A DNA stretch of 64,000 nt from Stenotrophomonas humi (GCF_001431415.1 NZ_LDJI01000004.1:211574-275573), one strand, 5' to 3'; positions 19,588 to 29,320 are shown, numbered from the stretch's first letter. Notes: a model not told the origin generated them from the sequence alone. A program made the numbers and translations.

Positions 19588-19925
19588 TTAGAGCCGCCGC
19601 GTGGTTGCGGGCGGTCAGCTCACTCGGGCTGAGGTCGCTTGGCGGCGCGGCGTCACACAGCAAGGGGCTCATCCCTGGGGCCGGAGCACATGGAGCGACA
19701 ACGGCCTGCATTTCGGTGAGTGGATCCATGCCGACCAATCAGATCCTGGCCTCATCACGGGCAGCGGTTCGGGGAGACCCAATGTCACCAGGAGGCAGTG
19801 GAAGGTTGGTCCGACAGTCCGTAGTCGGGTTCATGTCCTGTCCGTGTCGGGGTCGTGTCGTCACGGAAGGCGGGGGGCGGGGGGATGATGACGGGAAACC
19901 AAGCCACTGATTCCGAGGAGCAGCC
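19588..19925. other. non-coding gap with nested inverted repeats
   Basis: No supportable gene in 338 bases. Close to the GNAT stop, GCCGCC (19592-19597) and GGCGGC downstream enclose TCAGC and GCTGA, giving a nested stem that may terminate the GNAT transcript. The rest (about 19660-19900) is GC-rich without a recognisable pattern. A purine-rich GAGGAG precedes the next start codon. Confidence 0.4.
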
Positions 19926-20474
19926 ATGCACATAAACAGCGCCCGACTTCGAGAGCTACGCATCGCCCGCCAATGGTCGCAGGAGCAGCTGGCCAACCTG
20001 AGCGGGTTGAACCTGCGTACCATCCAGCGCCTCGAATCAGGCGCCAAGATCTCGACAGAATCCCTGCGGGCATTGGCTGCCGTCTTCGAGGTACCGGCCG
20101 AGAGTCTGCTGGTGGGCGATCAGGCGCCCAGTCAGCCAGCGCTCGCGGCAATGCGCGACGGCGTGCTGCGAGGCCTGGATTTCACCGGCCTTACCCCGCG
20201 TGCGGATTTCTGGTGGTTCGCGCTAGCTGTGACCATGGTGCTGGCCTTCGCCCAGCTGTTCGCCGAGGTCGCCGGCCCCCTGCCGCTGCAGATCGCCTCG
20301 TTGCTGGTGCTGCTGCCGTGGATCGCGGCCTGCACCCGGCGGCTGCGCGACGCTGGCCTCAACCCTTGGTGGCAGCTGATCAGCCTGGCACCGGTGGGCG
20401 GCATCCTGGTGTTGCTCTATCTGTTGACCTATCCGACCAAAGCAAAAGAGCAGATCGAGAGTGTGGGCGGCTAA
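19926..20474 (+). CDS. XRE-family HTH domain fused to DUF805 membrane domain
   Basis: A 182-residue two-domain protein. Residues 1-62 form a Cro/C1-type helix-turn-helix (RLRELRIARQWSQEQLANLSGLNLRTIQRLESGAKIS). The C-terminal part resembles DUF805: LDFTGLTPRADFWWFALAV, hydrophobic segments near 95-115, 118-135 and 155-172, and the family block CTRRLRDAGLNPWWQLISLAPVGG. A membrane-anchored DNA-binding protein would result, possibly responding to envelope state. GAGGAG lies just before ATG 19926. The next gene, a secreted cysteine-rich peptide, follows in the same direction by 69 bases and could be a target or partner. Confidence 0.8.
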   Translation: MHINSARLRELRIARQWSQEQLANLSGLNLRTIQRLESGAKISTESLRALAAVFEVPAESLLVGDQAPSQPALAAMRDGVLRGLDFTGLTPRADFWWFALAVTMVLAFAQLFAEVAGPLPLQIASLLVLLPWIAACTRRLRDAGLNPWWQLISLAPVGGILVLLYLLTYPTKAKEQIESVGG

Positions 20475-20543
20475 ACGGAATGGCGATTACATCGTGTCAT
20501 ATGCTCGAAGAGCCTGAACGGTCAGGCCTACAAGGAGAGTGAC

Positions 20544-20738
20544 ATGAAGAAGTGGATCAAGCGCGTTGTCGCGTGTGCCTTCCTGTCGATGGCTGTTTTC
20601 GTGGGAGCCGCTTCTGCATCCTGGTGTGGAACACCTTGCCTTGCCCGCTACAACGCGTGCATTGCTCAGGGCACCGCGCCGGAGAAATGCCAGGAAATCT
20701 ACGAGATCTGCCTGGACACGATGTGCCCGAACGGCTGA
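20544..20738 (+). CDS. small secreted cysteine-rich peptide
   Basis: A 64-residue protein with a clear Sec signal peptide (MKKWIKRVVACAFLSMAVFVGAASA as charge, core and AxA cleavage site near residue 25). The mature part of roughly 39 residues has six cysteines (WCGTPCLARYNAC, EKCQEIYEICLDTMCPNG), a spacing that suggests three disulfides after export. A strong AAGGAGAG precedes the ATG. A hairpin terminator follows. No family was recognised; a toxin, signalling peptide or envelope-stress factor are all possible. Confidence 0.75.
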   Translation: MKKWIKRVVACAFLSMAVFVGAASASWCGTPCLARYNACIAQGTAPEKCQEIYEICLDTMCPNG

Positions 20739-20764
20739 CATTCACGTTCAATGTGTTCCGGCAG

Positions 20765-20796
20765 CGCCGTCGGTTGAAGGGCCGGCGGCGTTCTCA
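20765..20796 (+). terminator. terminator after the cysteine-rich peptide
   Basis: CGCCGTCGG (20765-20773) pairs with CCGGCGGCG (20782-20790), nine pairs including one G-T, with an eight-base loop and TTCTC downstream. It probably ends the transcript of the small secreted peptide. Confidence 0.65.
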
Positions 20797-21251
20797 TCGA
20801 TAGCTCCGTGACCTTTGGAAAGGTACATGCAGAGCGGGCATGAGCGGTTCCTGAGCCGCCGTGTTGGGCATGTGCAAACACAGCCGAGCCAACACAGCGA
20901 GGCATCATCGGCTGACCACCTGCCAGAGAGCCGGGCGGATCGACGATCCTGTCGCGAAAGGGCAAGGCTTCGCTGGTTGCATGGGGCGCCAGACGAACTG
21001 GTCGAGGAGTGGTGGATTGGTCATGGCCGGATGATCTGCGCTCGCTCAGGCCATGAGACCGAAGACCGAATCTGGCCAGGCAGTGGCGGCTTCGTTGACT
21101 CCACGGTGACGCCTGAAGGGAAGACCTGGCCTTAACTTCTCCGCTGCTATTTGTGCCGAACGGTGGCCTCATTTCGATTCCGACGTGCGGTCCTGGTAGG
21201 CCGGCCCAGTAGCTTGGTTGTCAATGCAACGCTGCCCGCAGGAGCAATGTC
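20797..21251. other. non-coding or degenerate gap
   Basis: This 455-base stretch has one open frame on each strand (plus 20815-21135; minus covering much of the same DNA). Neither has a ribosome-binding site, recognisable domain or convincing composition. It may be the residue of a decayed gene. Nothing else was recognised. Confidence 0.4.
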
Positions 21252-21833
21252 GTGAAGGCCATGAAGAGAATCGTGTTGCCCATATCGTTTGCCGTGGTTG
21301 TAATGGCAGCCGCGCACGCGTCAGAAACCCCAATGGAGAAGTGGCCCTCAAGCAGGGTGGGTGAGCAGGCCCCAAGCGTCGAAGGCATGCCGCCTGCGCT
21401 GGCCAAGAACCTTGCCACGTTCGATGACCTGGATTTCCGTGTGTACACAAAGCAGGCGTGGGATGACCTGCACCTGAGTCATGCAGAGAATATTCTTGTC
21501 CACTATCCCGATGGTCACACCACGACAGGGCTTCCCGATCACATCAAGGAGCTGGACTTCATGTGGACCTTCGCGCCGGACAATCGAATCATCGAGCACC
21601 CCGTGCGCTTCGGCAGTGCGGATGCAGAATGGACTGCGGTTGGCGGCTTCATCGAAGGGACCTTCACGAAACCAATGGTGCTGGCCGACGGCACCGTGAT
21701 TCAGCCGACTGGCAAGAAGTACCGGCTGCCGATGGCGACCCTGGGTCGGTGGAACAAGCAAGGGCAGATGGTGGAGGAGTTCCTCTACTGGGACAACGCC
21801 GCGTTCATGAAGCAAATCGGTGTCGGCAACTGA
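21252..21833 (+). CDS. exported SnoaL-like (ester cyclase type) protein
   Basis: A 193-residue protein with a signal peptide (hydrophobic core VLPISFAVVVMAAAHAS, residues 8-24) and a SnoaL/NTF2-like body: SHAENILVHYPDGHTTTGL, DFMWTFAPDNRIIEHPVRFGS, GGFIEGTFTKPMVLADGTVIQPTGKKYRLPMATLGRW and EFLYWDNAAFMKQIG. This pattern is common in proteins annotated as ester cyclases, but the reaction is unknown. GTG 21252 is chosen as start because GGAG lies seven bases before it; ATG 21261 would be nine bases later. It stands alone before the lexA cassette. Confidence 0.8.
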   Translation: MKAMKRIVLPISFAVVVMAAAHASETPMEKWPSSRVGEQAPSVEGMPPALAKNLATFDDLDFRVYTKQAWDDLHLSHAENILVHYPDGHTTTGLPDHIKELDFMWTFAPDNRIIEHPVRFGSADAEWTAVGGFIEGTFTKPMVLADGTVIQPTGKKYRLPMATLGRWNKQGQMVEEFLYWDNAAFMKQIGVGN

Positions 21834-22076
21834 GTTGTTCAGCGAGATGTTGGCCCCGGCCGCAGAGGCTTCAGCGTCGTCTGCCACTGGCAGGCGACGG
21901 CGAGCGGTGGGCTATGCCGGAACACATTCAGGTATTGGGCGGCAGTGGCGATCAGGACACCAGTGCGGATCGCCGGAGGCTTGAGAGTCAGTAATCTCCG
22001 GAGCGCCCTCGGCTTCCGCGTGCAGCCGATGCTACCTGCCCGCCGCAATCAGTCATTGGCAGGCCCTGTTCGTTGG

Positions 22077-22090
22077 TGTACATATGTACA
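22077..22090 (+). promoter_or_regulatory. candidate LexA operator overlapping the lexA promoter
   Basis: TGTACATATGTACA is a perfect 14-base palindrome ending two bases before ATG 22093. The same TGTAC..GTACA type is linked to the LexA of lexA-imuA-imuB-dnaE2 cassettes in xanthomonads and pseudomonads. A TTGGCA at 22056-22061 with 17 bases to TACATA (22079-22084) could be the promoter; its transcript would start at or next to the ATG, and no Shine-Dalgarno is visible. Confidence 0.75.
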
Positions 22091-22092
22091 CT

Positions 22093-22695
22093 ATGTCCGA
22101 ATTATCCTCACAACGTGCTGCGATTCTTGCCTTCCTGCGTCAGCGGGTGGGGGAGGGCGCGCCGCCCAGCCTGGCTGAAATCGCGGCCCACTGTGGCTTT
22201 GCCTCGCGTAACGCGGCGCAGAAGCATGTGCAGGCGCTGGCCGAGGCGGGGTTGATCGAGCTGCGCAGTGGGCAGAAGCGGGGCATCCGCATCCCCGGTG
22301 GTGAGCCCGATGCTTTGCTGACTTTGGCGGTGCTGGGCCGGGTGGCGGCGGGCCAGCCGCTGGGGGCGGATATCGGGCTGGATCGGCAACTACGGCTGGA
22401 TCGCGGCCTGTTCGCGCTGCGGCCGGATTACCTGCTGCAGGTGCAGGGTGACTCGATGATCGACGACGGCATTCTTGATGGTGATCTGGTGGGCGTGCAA
22501 CGCAGCCGCGAGGCGCGCAATGGTCAGATCGTGGTGGCGCGTGTGGACGATGAAATCACCATCAAGCGATTGGAGCGCTCGCCGAACGGTATTCGCCTGT
22601 TGCCACGCAATCCGGCGCATGCGCCGATCGTGGTGGCAGCCGATGCCGATTTCGCGATTGAGGGCATTTACTGCGGCCTGATCAGGCAGGGTTGA
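22093..22695 (+). CDS. lexA: LexA repressor of the imuA-imuB-dnaE2 cassette (LexA2 type)
   Basis: A 200-residue SOS repressor that represses its own operon and is self-cleaved when RecA filaments form. The N-terminal winged HTH spans about residues 1-65 (SLAEIAAHCGFASRNAAQKHVQAL). The cleavage site is A86-G87 (RVAAGQPL), and the catalytic pair is S121 (QGDSMIDDG) and K158 (DEITIKRLE). ATG 22093 is preferred over ATG 22084, which lies inside the operator. The stop is three bases before imuA, so the four genes form one operon. It is probably a second LexA besides a housekeeping one elsewhere. Confidence 0.92.
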   Translation: MSELSSQRAAILAFLRQRVGEGAPPSLAEIAAHCGFASRNAAQKHVQALAEAGLIELRSGQKRGIRIPGGEPDALLTLAVLGRVAAGQPLGADIGLDRQLRLDRGLFALRPDYLLQVQGDSMIDDGILDGDLVGVQRSREARNGQIVVARVDDEITIKRLERSPNGIRLLPRNPAHAPIVVAADADFAIEGIYCGLIRQG

Positions 22696-22697
22696 GC

Positions 22698-23312
22698 ATG
22701 GGCGAGGTGTTGGCCCTGGATGAACTGATGGCAGCGCGCACGGTGTGGCGTGCCAGCCGTGGCAGTGCGCTCAATCACGAGGGTGAATCCACCGGGCATG
22801 CGAACCTGGATGCGGTATTGCCGACCGGAGGCTGGCCGCGCAAGGCGCTGACCGAGTTGCTGCTGCCCGCCGATGGCGTGGGTGAGATTGCGCTGTTGCT
22901 GCCGACGCTGGCGCGAATGACCGCGGCCGGCAAGCGCGTGGTGCTGGTGGCGCCGCCCTACATTCCGTATGCGCCGGCATGGCAGTCCGGTGGCGTGGAA
23001 TTGGCGGGCATGGAAGTGGTGGAGGCTGAATCACGTGATGCCCTATGGGCATTCGAGCAATGCCTGCGTAGTGGTGCGTGTTCGGCGGTGTTGGGTTGGC
23101 CGAAGACGGCCGATGCGCGTGCATTGCGGCGTCTGCAGGTGGCGGCCGACAGCGGCGATTGCTGCGGTTTTGCGCTGCGCGACCGACGGCATGCAGTGAA
23201 CGCATCGCCGGCCGCGTTGCGGTTGGAATACCTGCCCGCGCAAGACGCTTGGCAGGTGCGCAAATGCCGCGGCGGGCAGGTTCCCTCGCAGCCGCTGCGA
23301 CTGGTGCAGTGA
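22698..23312 (+). CDS. imuA: ImuA, translesion synthesis-associated protein
   Basis: ImuA is the RecA/SulA-like member of the inducible mutagenesis cassette and works with ImuB and DnaE2 in error-prone repair. The 204 residues contain the family start LDAVLPTGGWPRKALTELL and a RecA-like core with RVVLVAPPYIPYAPAWQSGGV, but a complete Walker A motif is not evident. ATG 22698 is three bases after the lexA stop. It lies in the lexA-imuA-imuB-dnaE2 operon. The exact biochemical role of ImuA is not settled. Confidence 0.88.
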   Translation: MGEVLALDELMAARTVWRASRGSALNHEGESTGHANLDAVLPTGGWPRKALTELLLPADGVGEIALLLPTLARMTAAGKRVVLVAPPYIPYAPAWQSGGVELAGMEVVEAESRDALWAFEQCLRSGACSAVLGWPKTADARALRRLQVAADSGDCCGFALRDRRHAVNASPAALRLEYLPAQDAWQVRKCRGGQVPSQPLRLVQ

Positions 23313-23318
23313 ATCGCC

Positions 23319-24737
23319 ATGCTCTGGGCCTGCATTCTGCTGCCACAGCTGGCGCTGGACGCCGTCCTGCGGCGTCTGCCTGATCCGCATGAGCCGCTGG
23401 CACTGGTCGAAGGGCCGGCGCAACTGCGTCGTCTGCATGCGGTCAATGACAGCGCCTCCCAGCAGGGGTTGGTACCCGGCATGCGCTTGTCTGCCGCACA
23501 CGCGTTGATGACGCAGGTGCGGACGCTGGATTACGACCCCAAGGCCGAGGCGCATTGGCATCGGTTTCTGGCCGCATGGGCGTACCGTCACAGTTCGCTG
23601 GTCAGCCAGCAGTGGTCGCACGCGATCGTGCTGGAAGTGCAGGCCAGCTTTCAGTTGTTCGGGCCATGGCCGCGGTTTGAACGACGCCTGCGCGGCGAAC
23701 TGGAAACGCTGGGTTTCCGGCACCGCATCGCGCTGGCGCCGACCCCGCGTGCGGCACGGGTGCTGGTGGGCTTGCGCGATGGCATGGTGGTGACGCAACC
23801 AGCGCAGATGCAGGCGATGCTGGACAAGGTGCCGGTACGGCGCGCGGCTCTGCCAGGGGACGCTGGCGAGCGTCTGCATCGCATGGGCGTGCGTACCCTG
23901 GCCGCGCTGCGGGCCTTGCCCAGCGATGGCGTGCGCCGTCGCTTTGGTGGCGAGGTGCTCGAGCACCTGCGCAAGCTCTACGGCGAGGTTGATGATCCAT
24001 TGACCTGCTACGCGCCGCCGGATCACTTCGACTCACGCCTGGAGCTGGGGTATGAAGTGGAAATGCACACCGCGCTGCTGTTCCCCCTGCGGCGTCTGAT
24101 CGGCGACCTGTGCACTTATCTTTCCATCCGCGATGGCGGCGTGCAGCGGTTTACGTTGCGATTGGAGCATGAGGAAGGCCATACCGACGTGGACGTCGGT
24201 CTGCTGGCAGCGGAACGCGCGCCGTCGATGTTGTTTGAGCTGTCGCGCAATCGATTGGAACGGGTGGAGATACCGCGCCCGGTGGTGGCGATGCGTCTAT
24301 TGGCACGTCAGTTGCCACCGTTCATTCCCGCCGCGCGTGACCTGTTCGACATGCGCCCACAGCAGGCGATGGATTGGCCGCATCTGCGCGAGCGGCTGCG
24401 CGCCCGGCTGGGTGATGACGCGGTCTATCGCCTGGTGGCCGGTGACGACCCGCGCCCGGAACGCGCATGGCAACGGGTGGTCGGTGATGTACTTGCAGAC
24501 ACGACCGCGCCTGAGCGTCCACCACGCCCGACCTGGTTGTTGCCGCATCCGGTGCCATTGCGGGATTCGCGCATGCGCATCCTTTCAGGTCCCGAGCGGT
24601 TGGAAAGCGGTTGGTGGGACGGTGATGACGCCCGTCGCGATTACTACGTGGTCGAAACCGCGCAGGGCCAGCGTGCCTGGGTGTTCGCGGCACCCGGCGA
24701 ACAGCAGGGCTGGATGCTGCAGGGCTGGTTCGCATGA
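23319..24737 (+). CDS. imuB: ImuB, Y-family polymerase-like adaptor
   Basis: ImuB resembles Y-family DNA polymerases but lacks catalytic residues; it links DnaE2 to the sliding clamp. The 472-residue protein begins [19 protein letters not shown] where active Y polymerases have the DxD metal site, and that aspartate pattern is absent. The Y-family thumb/HhH part is seen in [26 protein letters not shown] clamp-binding peptide probably lies in the C-terminal third but I could not identify it with certainty. The start is six bases after imuA, and the stop overlaps dnaE2 as ATGA. Confidence 0.9.
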   Translation: MLWACILLPQLALDAVLRRLPDPHEPLALVEGPAQLRRLHAVNDSASQQGLVPGMRLSAAHALMTQVRTLDYDPKAEAHWHRFLAAWAYRHSSLVSQQWSHAIVLEVQASFQLFGPWPRFERRLRGELETLGFRHRIALAPTPRAARVLVGLRDGMVVTQPAQMQAMLDKVPVRRAALPGDAGERLHRMGVRTLAALRALPSDGVRRRFGGEVLEHLRKLYGEVDDPLTCYAPPDHFDSRLELGYEVEMHTALLFPLRRLIGDLCTYLSIRDGGVQRFTLRLEHEEGHTDVDVGLLAAERAPSMLFELSRNRLERVEIPRPVVAMRLLARQLPPFIPAARDLFDMRPQQAMDWPHLRERLRARLGDDAVYRLVAGDDPRPERAWQRVVGDVLADTTAPERPPRPTWLLPHPVPLRDSRMRILSGPERLESGWWDGDDARRDYYVVETAQGQRAWVFAAPGEQQGWMLQGWFA

Positions 24738-27700
24738 GCTGGGATGATCTGCCGCCTGGCGTGCAGCCCGATACGCCTGGGGCGAGGCCGTCACGCAGTT
24801 GGCGCGTGGGGCAGCGTTTGGGCCTGGCGGCCAATGACGACATCGCCCACCACGACCATGACGACAGCCCGGCCTATGCGGAGCTGCATTGCCTATCGGA
24901 TTTTTCGTTCCTGCGTGGCGCGTCAAGTGCGGAGAAATTGTTCGAGCGTGCGCGTCACTGCGGCTACGAAGCACTGGCGATCACCGATGAGTGTTCATTG
25001 GCCGGCATCGTGCGTGCCTGGGAGGCGGCCAAGGCGACCGGTTTGAAACTGATCGTCGGCAGTGAATTCAAACTCAGTGATGGGTTGAGGCTGGTGTTGC
25101 TGGTCGAAAACGCCATCGGCTATCGCCAGTTGTGCAGCCTGATCAGCAAGGGCCGTCGCGCTGCCGCAAAAGGCGAATACCGTGTCAGCCGTGCGGATGT
25201 GGACAGCGAATTGAAAGGGCAGGCGAGGGGCCTGTTCGCGTTGTGGTTGCCGGGCAGGGAACCGGATGTGGGCGAGGGCGAATGGCTCAGTCAATGTTTT
25301 GGCGGGCATGCGTTTCTGGCCGTGGAGTTGCATCGGGAATGGAATGACGCCGAGCGGCTTTCGCAGCTGCTGGCTCTGGCGCGCACATTGAATCTGACGC
25401 CACTGGCCAGTGGTGATGTGCACATGGCATCGCGTCGTGACCGGATCGTGCAGGACACCTTGACTGCCATCCGCCACAACCTGCCGTTGGCTGAAGCCGG
25501 CGCACAGCTTTTCCGCAATGGCGAGCGGCATCTGCGTGCGCGGCGGACGTTGGGCAACATCTATCCGGCGGCCTTGTTGCAGGCGACCGTGCAGGTGGTT
25601 GAGCGCTGCCGGTTCGAGCTCAAGCGTGACACGGAATACCAGTACCCGGCCGAATTGGTGCCGGCAGGACATACACCGTCCAGCCATCTGCGCGAACTGA
25701 CCGAAAACGGCATTGCTGAACGCTGGAATGAGGCTAAGCCCCTGCCGCCCAACGTGCGTGACGACATCGAAAAAGAGTTGGCGTTGATCGCTGAACTCAA
25801 GTACGAGCCGTTCTTTCTGACGGTGCACGACATCGTGCGTTTCGCGCGATCGCAGAACATCCTCTGCCAGGGGCGTGGGTCGTCGGCGAATTCGGCAGTC
25901 TGTTACGCGCTGGGGATCACGGCAGTGGACCCGGGCGAGAACCGGTTGCTGATCTCGCGTTTCCTGTCCAAGGCGCGCAACGAGCCGCCGGATATCGACG
26001 TGGACTTCGAGCACGAGCGGCGCGAGGAGGTGCTGCAGTACGTCTACAGGAAATACGGGCGCGCCCGCGCGGCGTTGGCAGCGACGGTCATCAGCTATCG
26101 CGGCAAGAGTGCGGTGCGCGACGTGGCCCGGGTCTTTGGCCTGCCGCCGGACCAGATCAGCCTGCTGTCCAACTGTTATGGCTGGGGCAACGGCGAAACG
26201 CCGATGGAGCAGCGCATCATCGAGGCTGGCTTTGACCTGGAGAATCCGCTGATCGCACGGGTGCTGCATGTGACTGAAAAGCTGCGCAACCACCCGCGGC
26301 ATCTGTCGCAGCACGTGGGCGGGTTCGTGATTTCCGATAGGGCGCTGTCCAGCGTCGTGCCGGTGGAGAACGCGGCCATGGCCGAGCGCACCATCATCCA
26401 ATGGGACAAGGACGATCTGGAAAGCATGACGCTGCTCAAGGTCGATTGCCTGGCGCTGGGCATGCTTACCTGCCTGCGCAAGACGATGGATCTGGTGCGC
26501 GCGCATCGTGGGCGTGACTTCGAGCTGGCCACCATTCCGTCCGAGGATCAGCAGACTTACGCAATGATCCAGCGCGCCGACACCATCGGCGTGTTCCAGA
26601 TCGAATCGCGTGCGCAGATGGCGATGCTGCCGCGACTGAAACCGGAAACGTTCTACGACCTGGTGATCGAAGTGGCGATCGTGCGCCCGGGGCCGATCCA
26701 GGGCGACATGGTGCATCCCTATCTGAGGCGCCGTCAGGGCCTGGAACCGGTGAGCTATCCCTCCGAGGGGGTGGAGAAGATCCTCGGCAAGACACTGGGG
26801 ATTCCGTTGTTCCAGGAACAGGTGATGGAACTGGTGATGCATGCCGGCTACGACGCCGACGAGGCCGACCATCTGCGCCGCTCGATGGCGGCCTGGCGGC
26901 GCGGCGGCGATATGGAGCAGCACCGCACGCGTATTCGCGAATTGATGGAGGGCAAGGGGTATTCGTCCGAGTTCATCGACCAGATTTTCGAGCAGATCAA
27001 GGGCTTTGGTTCCTACGGTTTCCCGCAGAGCCATGCGGCCTCATTCGCCAAGCTGGTCTATGCCAGCTGCTGGTTCAAGCGGCATGAGCCGGCAGCGTTT
27101 GCCTGCGGCCTGCTGAACTCGCAGCCGATGGGGTTCTATTCGGCCAGTCAGATCGTGCAGGACGCGCGCCGTGGTTGTGCCGAACGCGCGCCGGTGGAAG
27201 TGCTGCCGGTTGATGTGATGTGCAGCGACTGGGACAACCTGCTGCAGGGAGGCCGGCCGTGGCGTAGCGAGGCCGATCCCGGCGAGCAGCCGGCGCTGCG
27301 CCTGGGCCTGCGCCAGGTGGCGGGTTTTTCCGAAGCGGCCGCCTGTGCGCTGATGGCCGCACGCGCACAGCGTGCTTTCAGCAGCGTGGCCGACCTGTGT
27401 TTGCGCGCGGCGCTTGATGGCAAGGCGCGCGAAGCGCTGGCCGAGGCAGGGGCGCTGCAGTCGCTGGTGGGCAACCGCAATGCGGCGCGCTGGGCGGTGG
27501 CCGGTGTCGAGCGCAAAAGGCCGTTGTTGCCGGGCAGCCCGGAAGAACTGCCGGTGGCATTGCATGCGCCGGGAACGGGCGAGGAGATACTGTCCGATTA
27601 CAACAGCACCGGCCTGACCCTGCGCCAGCATCCGATGGCAGTGCTGCGCGCGGAGATGACGCAGCGGCGGATCATCGGGCTGGAGGCACTGCGCAGGCGA

Positions 27701-27991
27701 CCGCACGGCAGTGGTGCGCACGTAGCCGGATTGGTGACACAGCGGCAGCGGCCAGGCACGGCCAAGGGCACGATCTTCGTCACGCTGGAAGACGAGCACG
27801 GCATGATCAACGTCATTGTCTGGCCGCATGTGGCACTGCGTCGTCGGCGTGCATTGCTGGAATCACGGCTGATGGCGGTGCGCGGCCGTTGGGAGCGGGT
27901 GGACGGAGTGGAGCATCTGATCGCTGGCGATCTTTACGACCTGAGTGAGCTGCTGGGCGAACTGCAGGTGGAGTCGCGTGATTTCCATTGA
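24734..27991 (+). CDS. dnaE2: error-prone DNA polymerase DnaE2 (ImuC)
   Basis: DnaE2 is the C-family polymerase of the damage-inducible mutagenesis cassette. It has 1085 residues, shorter than DnaE1. Domains in order: PHP ([22 protein letters not shown] at about 50), polymerase palm with PDIDVDFE (D420, D422, D424), [13 protein letters not shown], fingers and thumb, a helix-hairpin-helix region and a C-terminal OB fold ([28 protein letters not shown]). ATG overlaps the imuB stop. The gene is expected to be LexA-controlled from the operator at 22077. Confidence 0.96.
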   Translation: MSWDDLPPGVQPDTPGARPSRSWRVGQRLGLAANDDIAHHDHDDSPAYAELHCLSDFSFLRGASSAEKLFERARHCGYEALAITDECSLAGIVRAWEAAKATGLKLIVGSEFKLSDGLRLVLLVENAIGYRQLCSLISKGRRAAAKGEYRVSRADVDSELKGQARGLFALWLPGREPDVGEGEWLSQCFGGHAFLAVELHREWNDAERLSQLLALARTLNLTPLASGDVHMASRRDRIVQDTLTAIRHNLPLAEAGAQLFRNGERHLRARRTLGNIYPAALLQATVQVVERCRFELKRDTEYQYPAELVPAGHTPSSHLRELTENGIAERWNEAKPLPPNVRDDIEKELALIAELKYEPFFLTVHDIVRFARSQNILCQGRGSSANSAVCYALGITAVDPGENRLLISRFLSKARNEPPDIDVDFEHERREEVLQYVYRKYGRARAALAATVISYRGKSAVRDVARVFGLPPDQISLLSNCYGWGNGETPMEQRIIEAGFDLENPLIARVLHVTEKLRNHPRHLSQHVGGFVISDRALSSVVPVENAAMAERTIIQWDKDDLESMTLLKVDCLALGMLTCLRKTMDLVRAHRGRDFELATIPSEDQQTYAMIQRADTIGVFQIESRAQMAMLPRLKPETFYDLVIEVAIVRPGPIQGDMVHPYLRRRQGLEPVSYPSEGVEKILGKTLGIPLFQEQVMELVMHAGYDADEADHLRRSMAAWRRGGDMEQHRTRIRELMEGKGYSSEFIDQIFEQIKGFGSYGFPQSHAASFAKLVYASCWFKRHEPAAFACGLLNSQPMGFYSASQIVQDARRGCAERAPVEVLPVDVMCSDWDNLLQGGRPWRSEADPGEQPALRLGLRQVAGFSEAAACALMAARAQRAFSSVADLCLRAALDGKAREALAEAGALQSLVGNRNAARWAVAGVERKRPLLPGSPEELPVALHAPGTGEEILSDYNSTGLTLRQHPMAVLRAEMTQRRIIGLEALRRRPHGSGAHVAGLVTQRQRPGTAKGTIFVTLEDEHGMINVIVWPHVALRRRRALLESRLMAVRGRWERVDGVEHLIAGDLYDLSELLGELQVESRDFH

Positions 27992-28122
27992 GCGTGCGAT
28001 TTGCCTGTCCAGCCACTTCGCCATTGAACCCGGCATGTAGGTGCGGTTTTTTTGGGGGTTTTACTGGAAATTTGTGATTCATCACTTTAACGTGCGCGCA
28101 TTCGCATGATGAGGAACACGTG

Positions 28123-28404
28123 ATGGGCGACAAGAAATCCCCGTCCGCGCCGGTTGCAGAGCCTGAAGCGCCACGCAAACGTGGGCGGCCAAAGATCTAC
28201 AGCGAGCCGCTGTCACAGGCCGAGCGCGCGCGCCGCTACCGCGCCAAACGGGCCAATGATTTCAGCCCGCCCGATGAGATGCGTGACACCGCATTGATCG
28301 ACGCGCTGCGCTGGTGCATCACCCACCAGCATGAAACGGTGGATCTCTATCTGGAAGAGCTGGTACGCCGGTTCCACAGCAAGGGCGCTGAAGCGCTCAA
28401 GTAA
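28123..28404 (+). CDS. small basic protein with AT-hook-like motif
   Basis: A 94-residue protein (95 if GTG 28120 is used). RKRGRPKIYSEP near residues 18-30 contains the GRP core of an AT-hook, followed by SQAERARRYRAKRAND, a basic helix. The C-terminal half (ALIDALRWCITHQHETVDLYLEELVRRF) is helical and acidic. This suggests a small DNA- or RNA-binding protein. GAGGAA lies eight to nine bases before the start. It is 131 bases downstream of dnaE2 and may be separate from that operon. Confidence 0.65.
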   Translation: MGDKKSPSAPVAEPEAPRKRGRPKIYSEPLSQAERARRYRAKRANDFSPPDEMRDTALIDALRWCITHQHETVDLYLEELVRRFHSKGAEALK

Positions 28405-28505
28405 GAAGAGGCGTTGCCCGATTGCGCAGGGCTGATTTGACCCTGACCCCCATTCAAGAGCAAGCTCACCCGGCACGTTGTCGTTTCCATCCAACAGGAG
28501 GATTC

Positions 28506-28835
28506 ATGACTGTCGCCTCTTCCATGCCCGCCTCGGGCAGCAAACAACCTCCTTCACGGCTTTGGCGTGTGTTCTGGCTGCAGGGCGTGATCCCCAGCAA
28601 CATTCTCTGGGCGGTGGCGGTATGGGCGTTGTCGCAGGGCAGGACGCCGCTGCTGCTGGCCATGTTTGCATTGCTGCTGCTCTATACCGGCTGGATCATT
28701 CCGGCGGTATGGCGGGCCGCTCCCAGCGCCCACAACCCCAACTGGGGCGTGGCCGCACGCGGCCTCACCGTGGCCTGGGGCCTGAACACGGTGCTGGTCG
28801 TGTTCTTCCTGACCCTGCAGCTGGTGGCTCAGTAA
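28506..28835 (+). CDS. small integral membrane protein, unknown function
   Basis: A 109-residue protein with three predicted membrane segments, about residues 28-45 (GVIPSNILWAVAVWALS), 48-68 (TPLLLAMFALLLLYTGWIIPAV) and 84-106 (GLTVAWGLNTVLVVFFLTLQLV). ATG 28506 follows an excellent AGGAGG five to six bases upstream, which decides the start over the longer open frame from 28422. No motif or family was recognised. The last seven bases overlap the convergent minus-strand gene. Confidence 0.65.
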   Translation: MTVASSMPASGSKQPPSRLWRVFWLQGVIPSNILWAVAVWALSQGRTPLLLAMFALLLLYTGWIIPAVWRAAPSAHNPNWGVAARGLTVAWGLNTVLVVFFLTLQLVAQ

Positions 28836-29233
28836 AACTGGATGGGATTGCCATCGCGGCCGAAAGCGGCAAAGCGGCTGATCTGCCCGTCGTTGATGGC
28901 GTTGACCATCAGCTGCAAGGGGCGGGCCGCCTCATCGCTGGAGGGGGCGAAACCGGCGCGGCCGTCCATCGCTGCGACGAACAGTACATCCCAGTTCATG
29001 CCGGTGTTGCCGGATTCAGCAGCCAGCGCCGCAAACGAAGTGACCTCGTGCGGGGCCTTGTCCACGCACAGCACCGGGCTCAGGGTCCCGCCCTCACCGC
29101 TGGCATGGCGGTCGTGCTGGTCGGATGTTGGGGATTCAGGCAGGTCGGCGCGGGCGAACACGAACAACAGGCGTTGCGGTTCGGCCTGTTGGCCTGCCGC
29201 ATGCAGCAGGCCGTCGAAGTCATTGAGCATCAT
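28829..29233 (-). CDS. protein of the family mislabelled as ribonucleotide reductase subunit alpha
   Basis: A 134-residue soluble protein of a proteobacterial family often given the unsupported name ribonucleotide reductase subunit alpha. Family patterns are MLNDFDGLLHAAGQQAEPQRLLFVFARADLP, the block VLCVDKAPHEVTSFAALAAES, NWDVLFVAAMDG and the end INDGQISRFAAFGRDGNP. No ribonucleotide reductase motif is present. Start is ATG 29233 or the adjacent ATG 29230; the longer open frame to 29278 is unlikely. Function unknown. Confidence 0.75.
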   Translation of the reverse strand: MMLNDFDGLLHAAGQQAEPQRLLFVFARADLPESPTSDQHDRHASGEGGTLSPVLCVDKAPHEVTSFAALAAESGNTGMNWDVLFVAAMDGRAGFAPSSDEAARPLQLMVNAINDGQISRFAAFGRDGNPIQFY

Positions 29234-29306
29234 GAGCGCTGTCACACGGTGTGGGCATCTGAGCGGGCATGCTGCCACAACGCAGGCGAACCCGGCAGGC
29301 TGGGCA

Positions 29307-29320
29307 TTGATTTAAGTCAT
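29307..29320 (+). promoter_or_regulatory. FNR-type box before moaA
   Basis: TTGAT-TTAA-GTCAT matches the FNR/Anr consensus TTGAT-N4-ATCAA at eight of ten positions. If centred at -41.5, the start of transcription would be near 29355 and the -10 would be TAGGCT (29343-29348), the correct spacing for a class II activated promoter. It would control moaA and the downstream molybdenum-cofactor genes under low oxygen. Confidence 0.6.

Noticed and set aside
18983..19650. Possible integron attC sites flanking the GNAT gene
   Set aside because: The inverted repeats do not fit the RYYYAAC/GTTRRRY core consensus and no integron integrase is present; kept only as a low-interest note.
20815..21135. 106-residue open frame after the cysteine-rich peptide
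   Set aside because: No ribosome-binding site, no motif, and an equally long frame on the other strand; treated as non-coding.
21839..22048. 69-residue minus-strand frame upstream of lexA
   Set aside because: No support from start site or recognisable family; overlaps the probable lexA promoter region.
24995..27034. Minus-strand open frame opposite dnaE2
   Set aside because: Shadow frame; His/Gln/Arg-rich without domain features.
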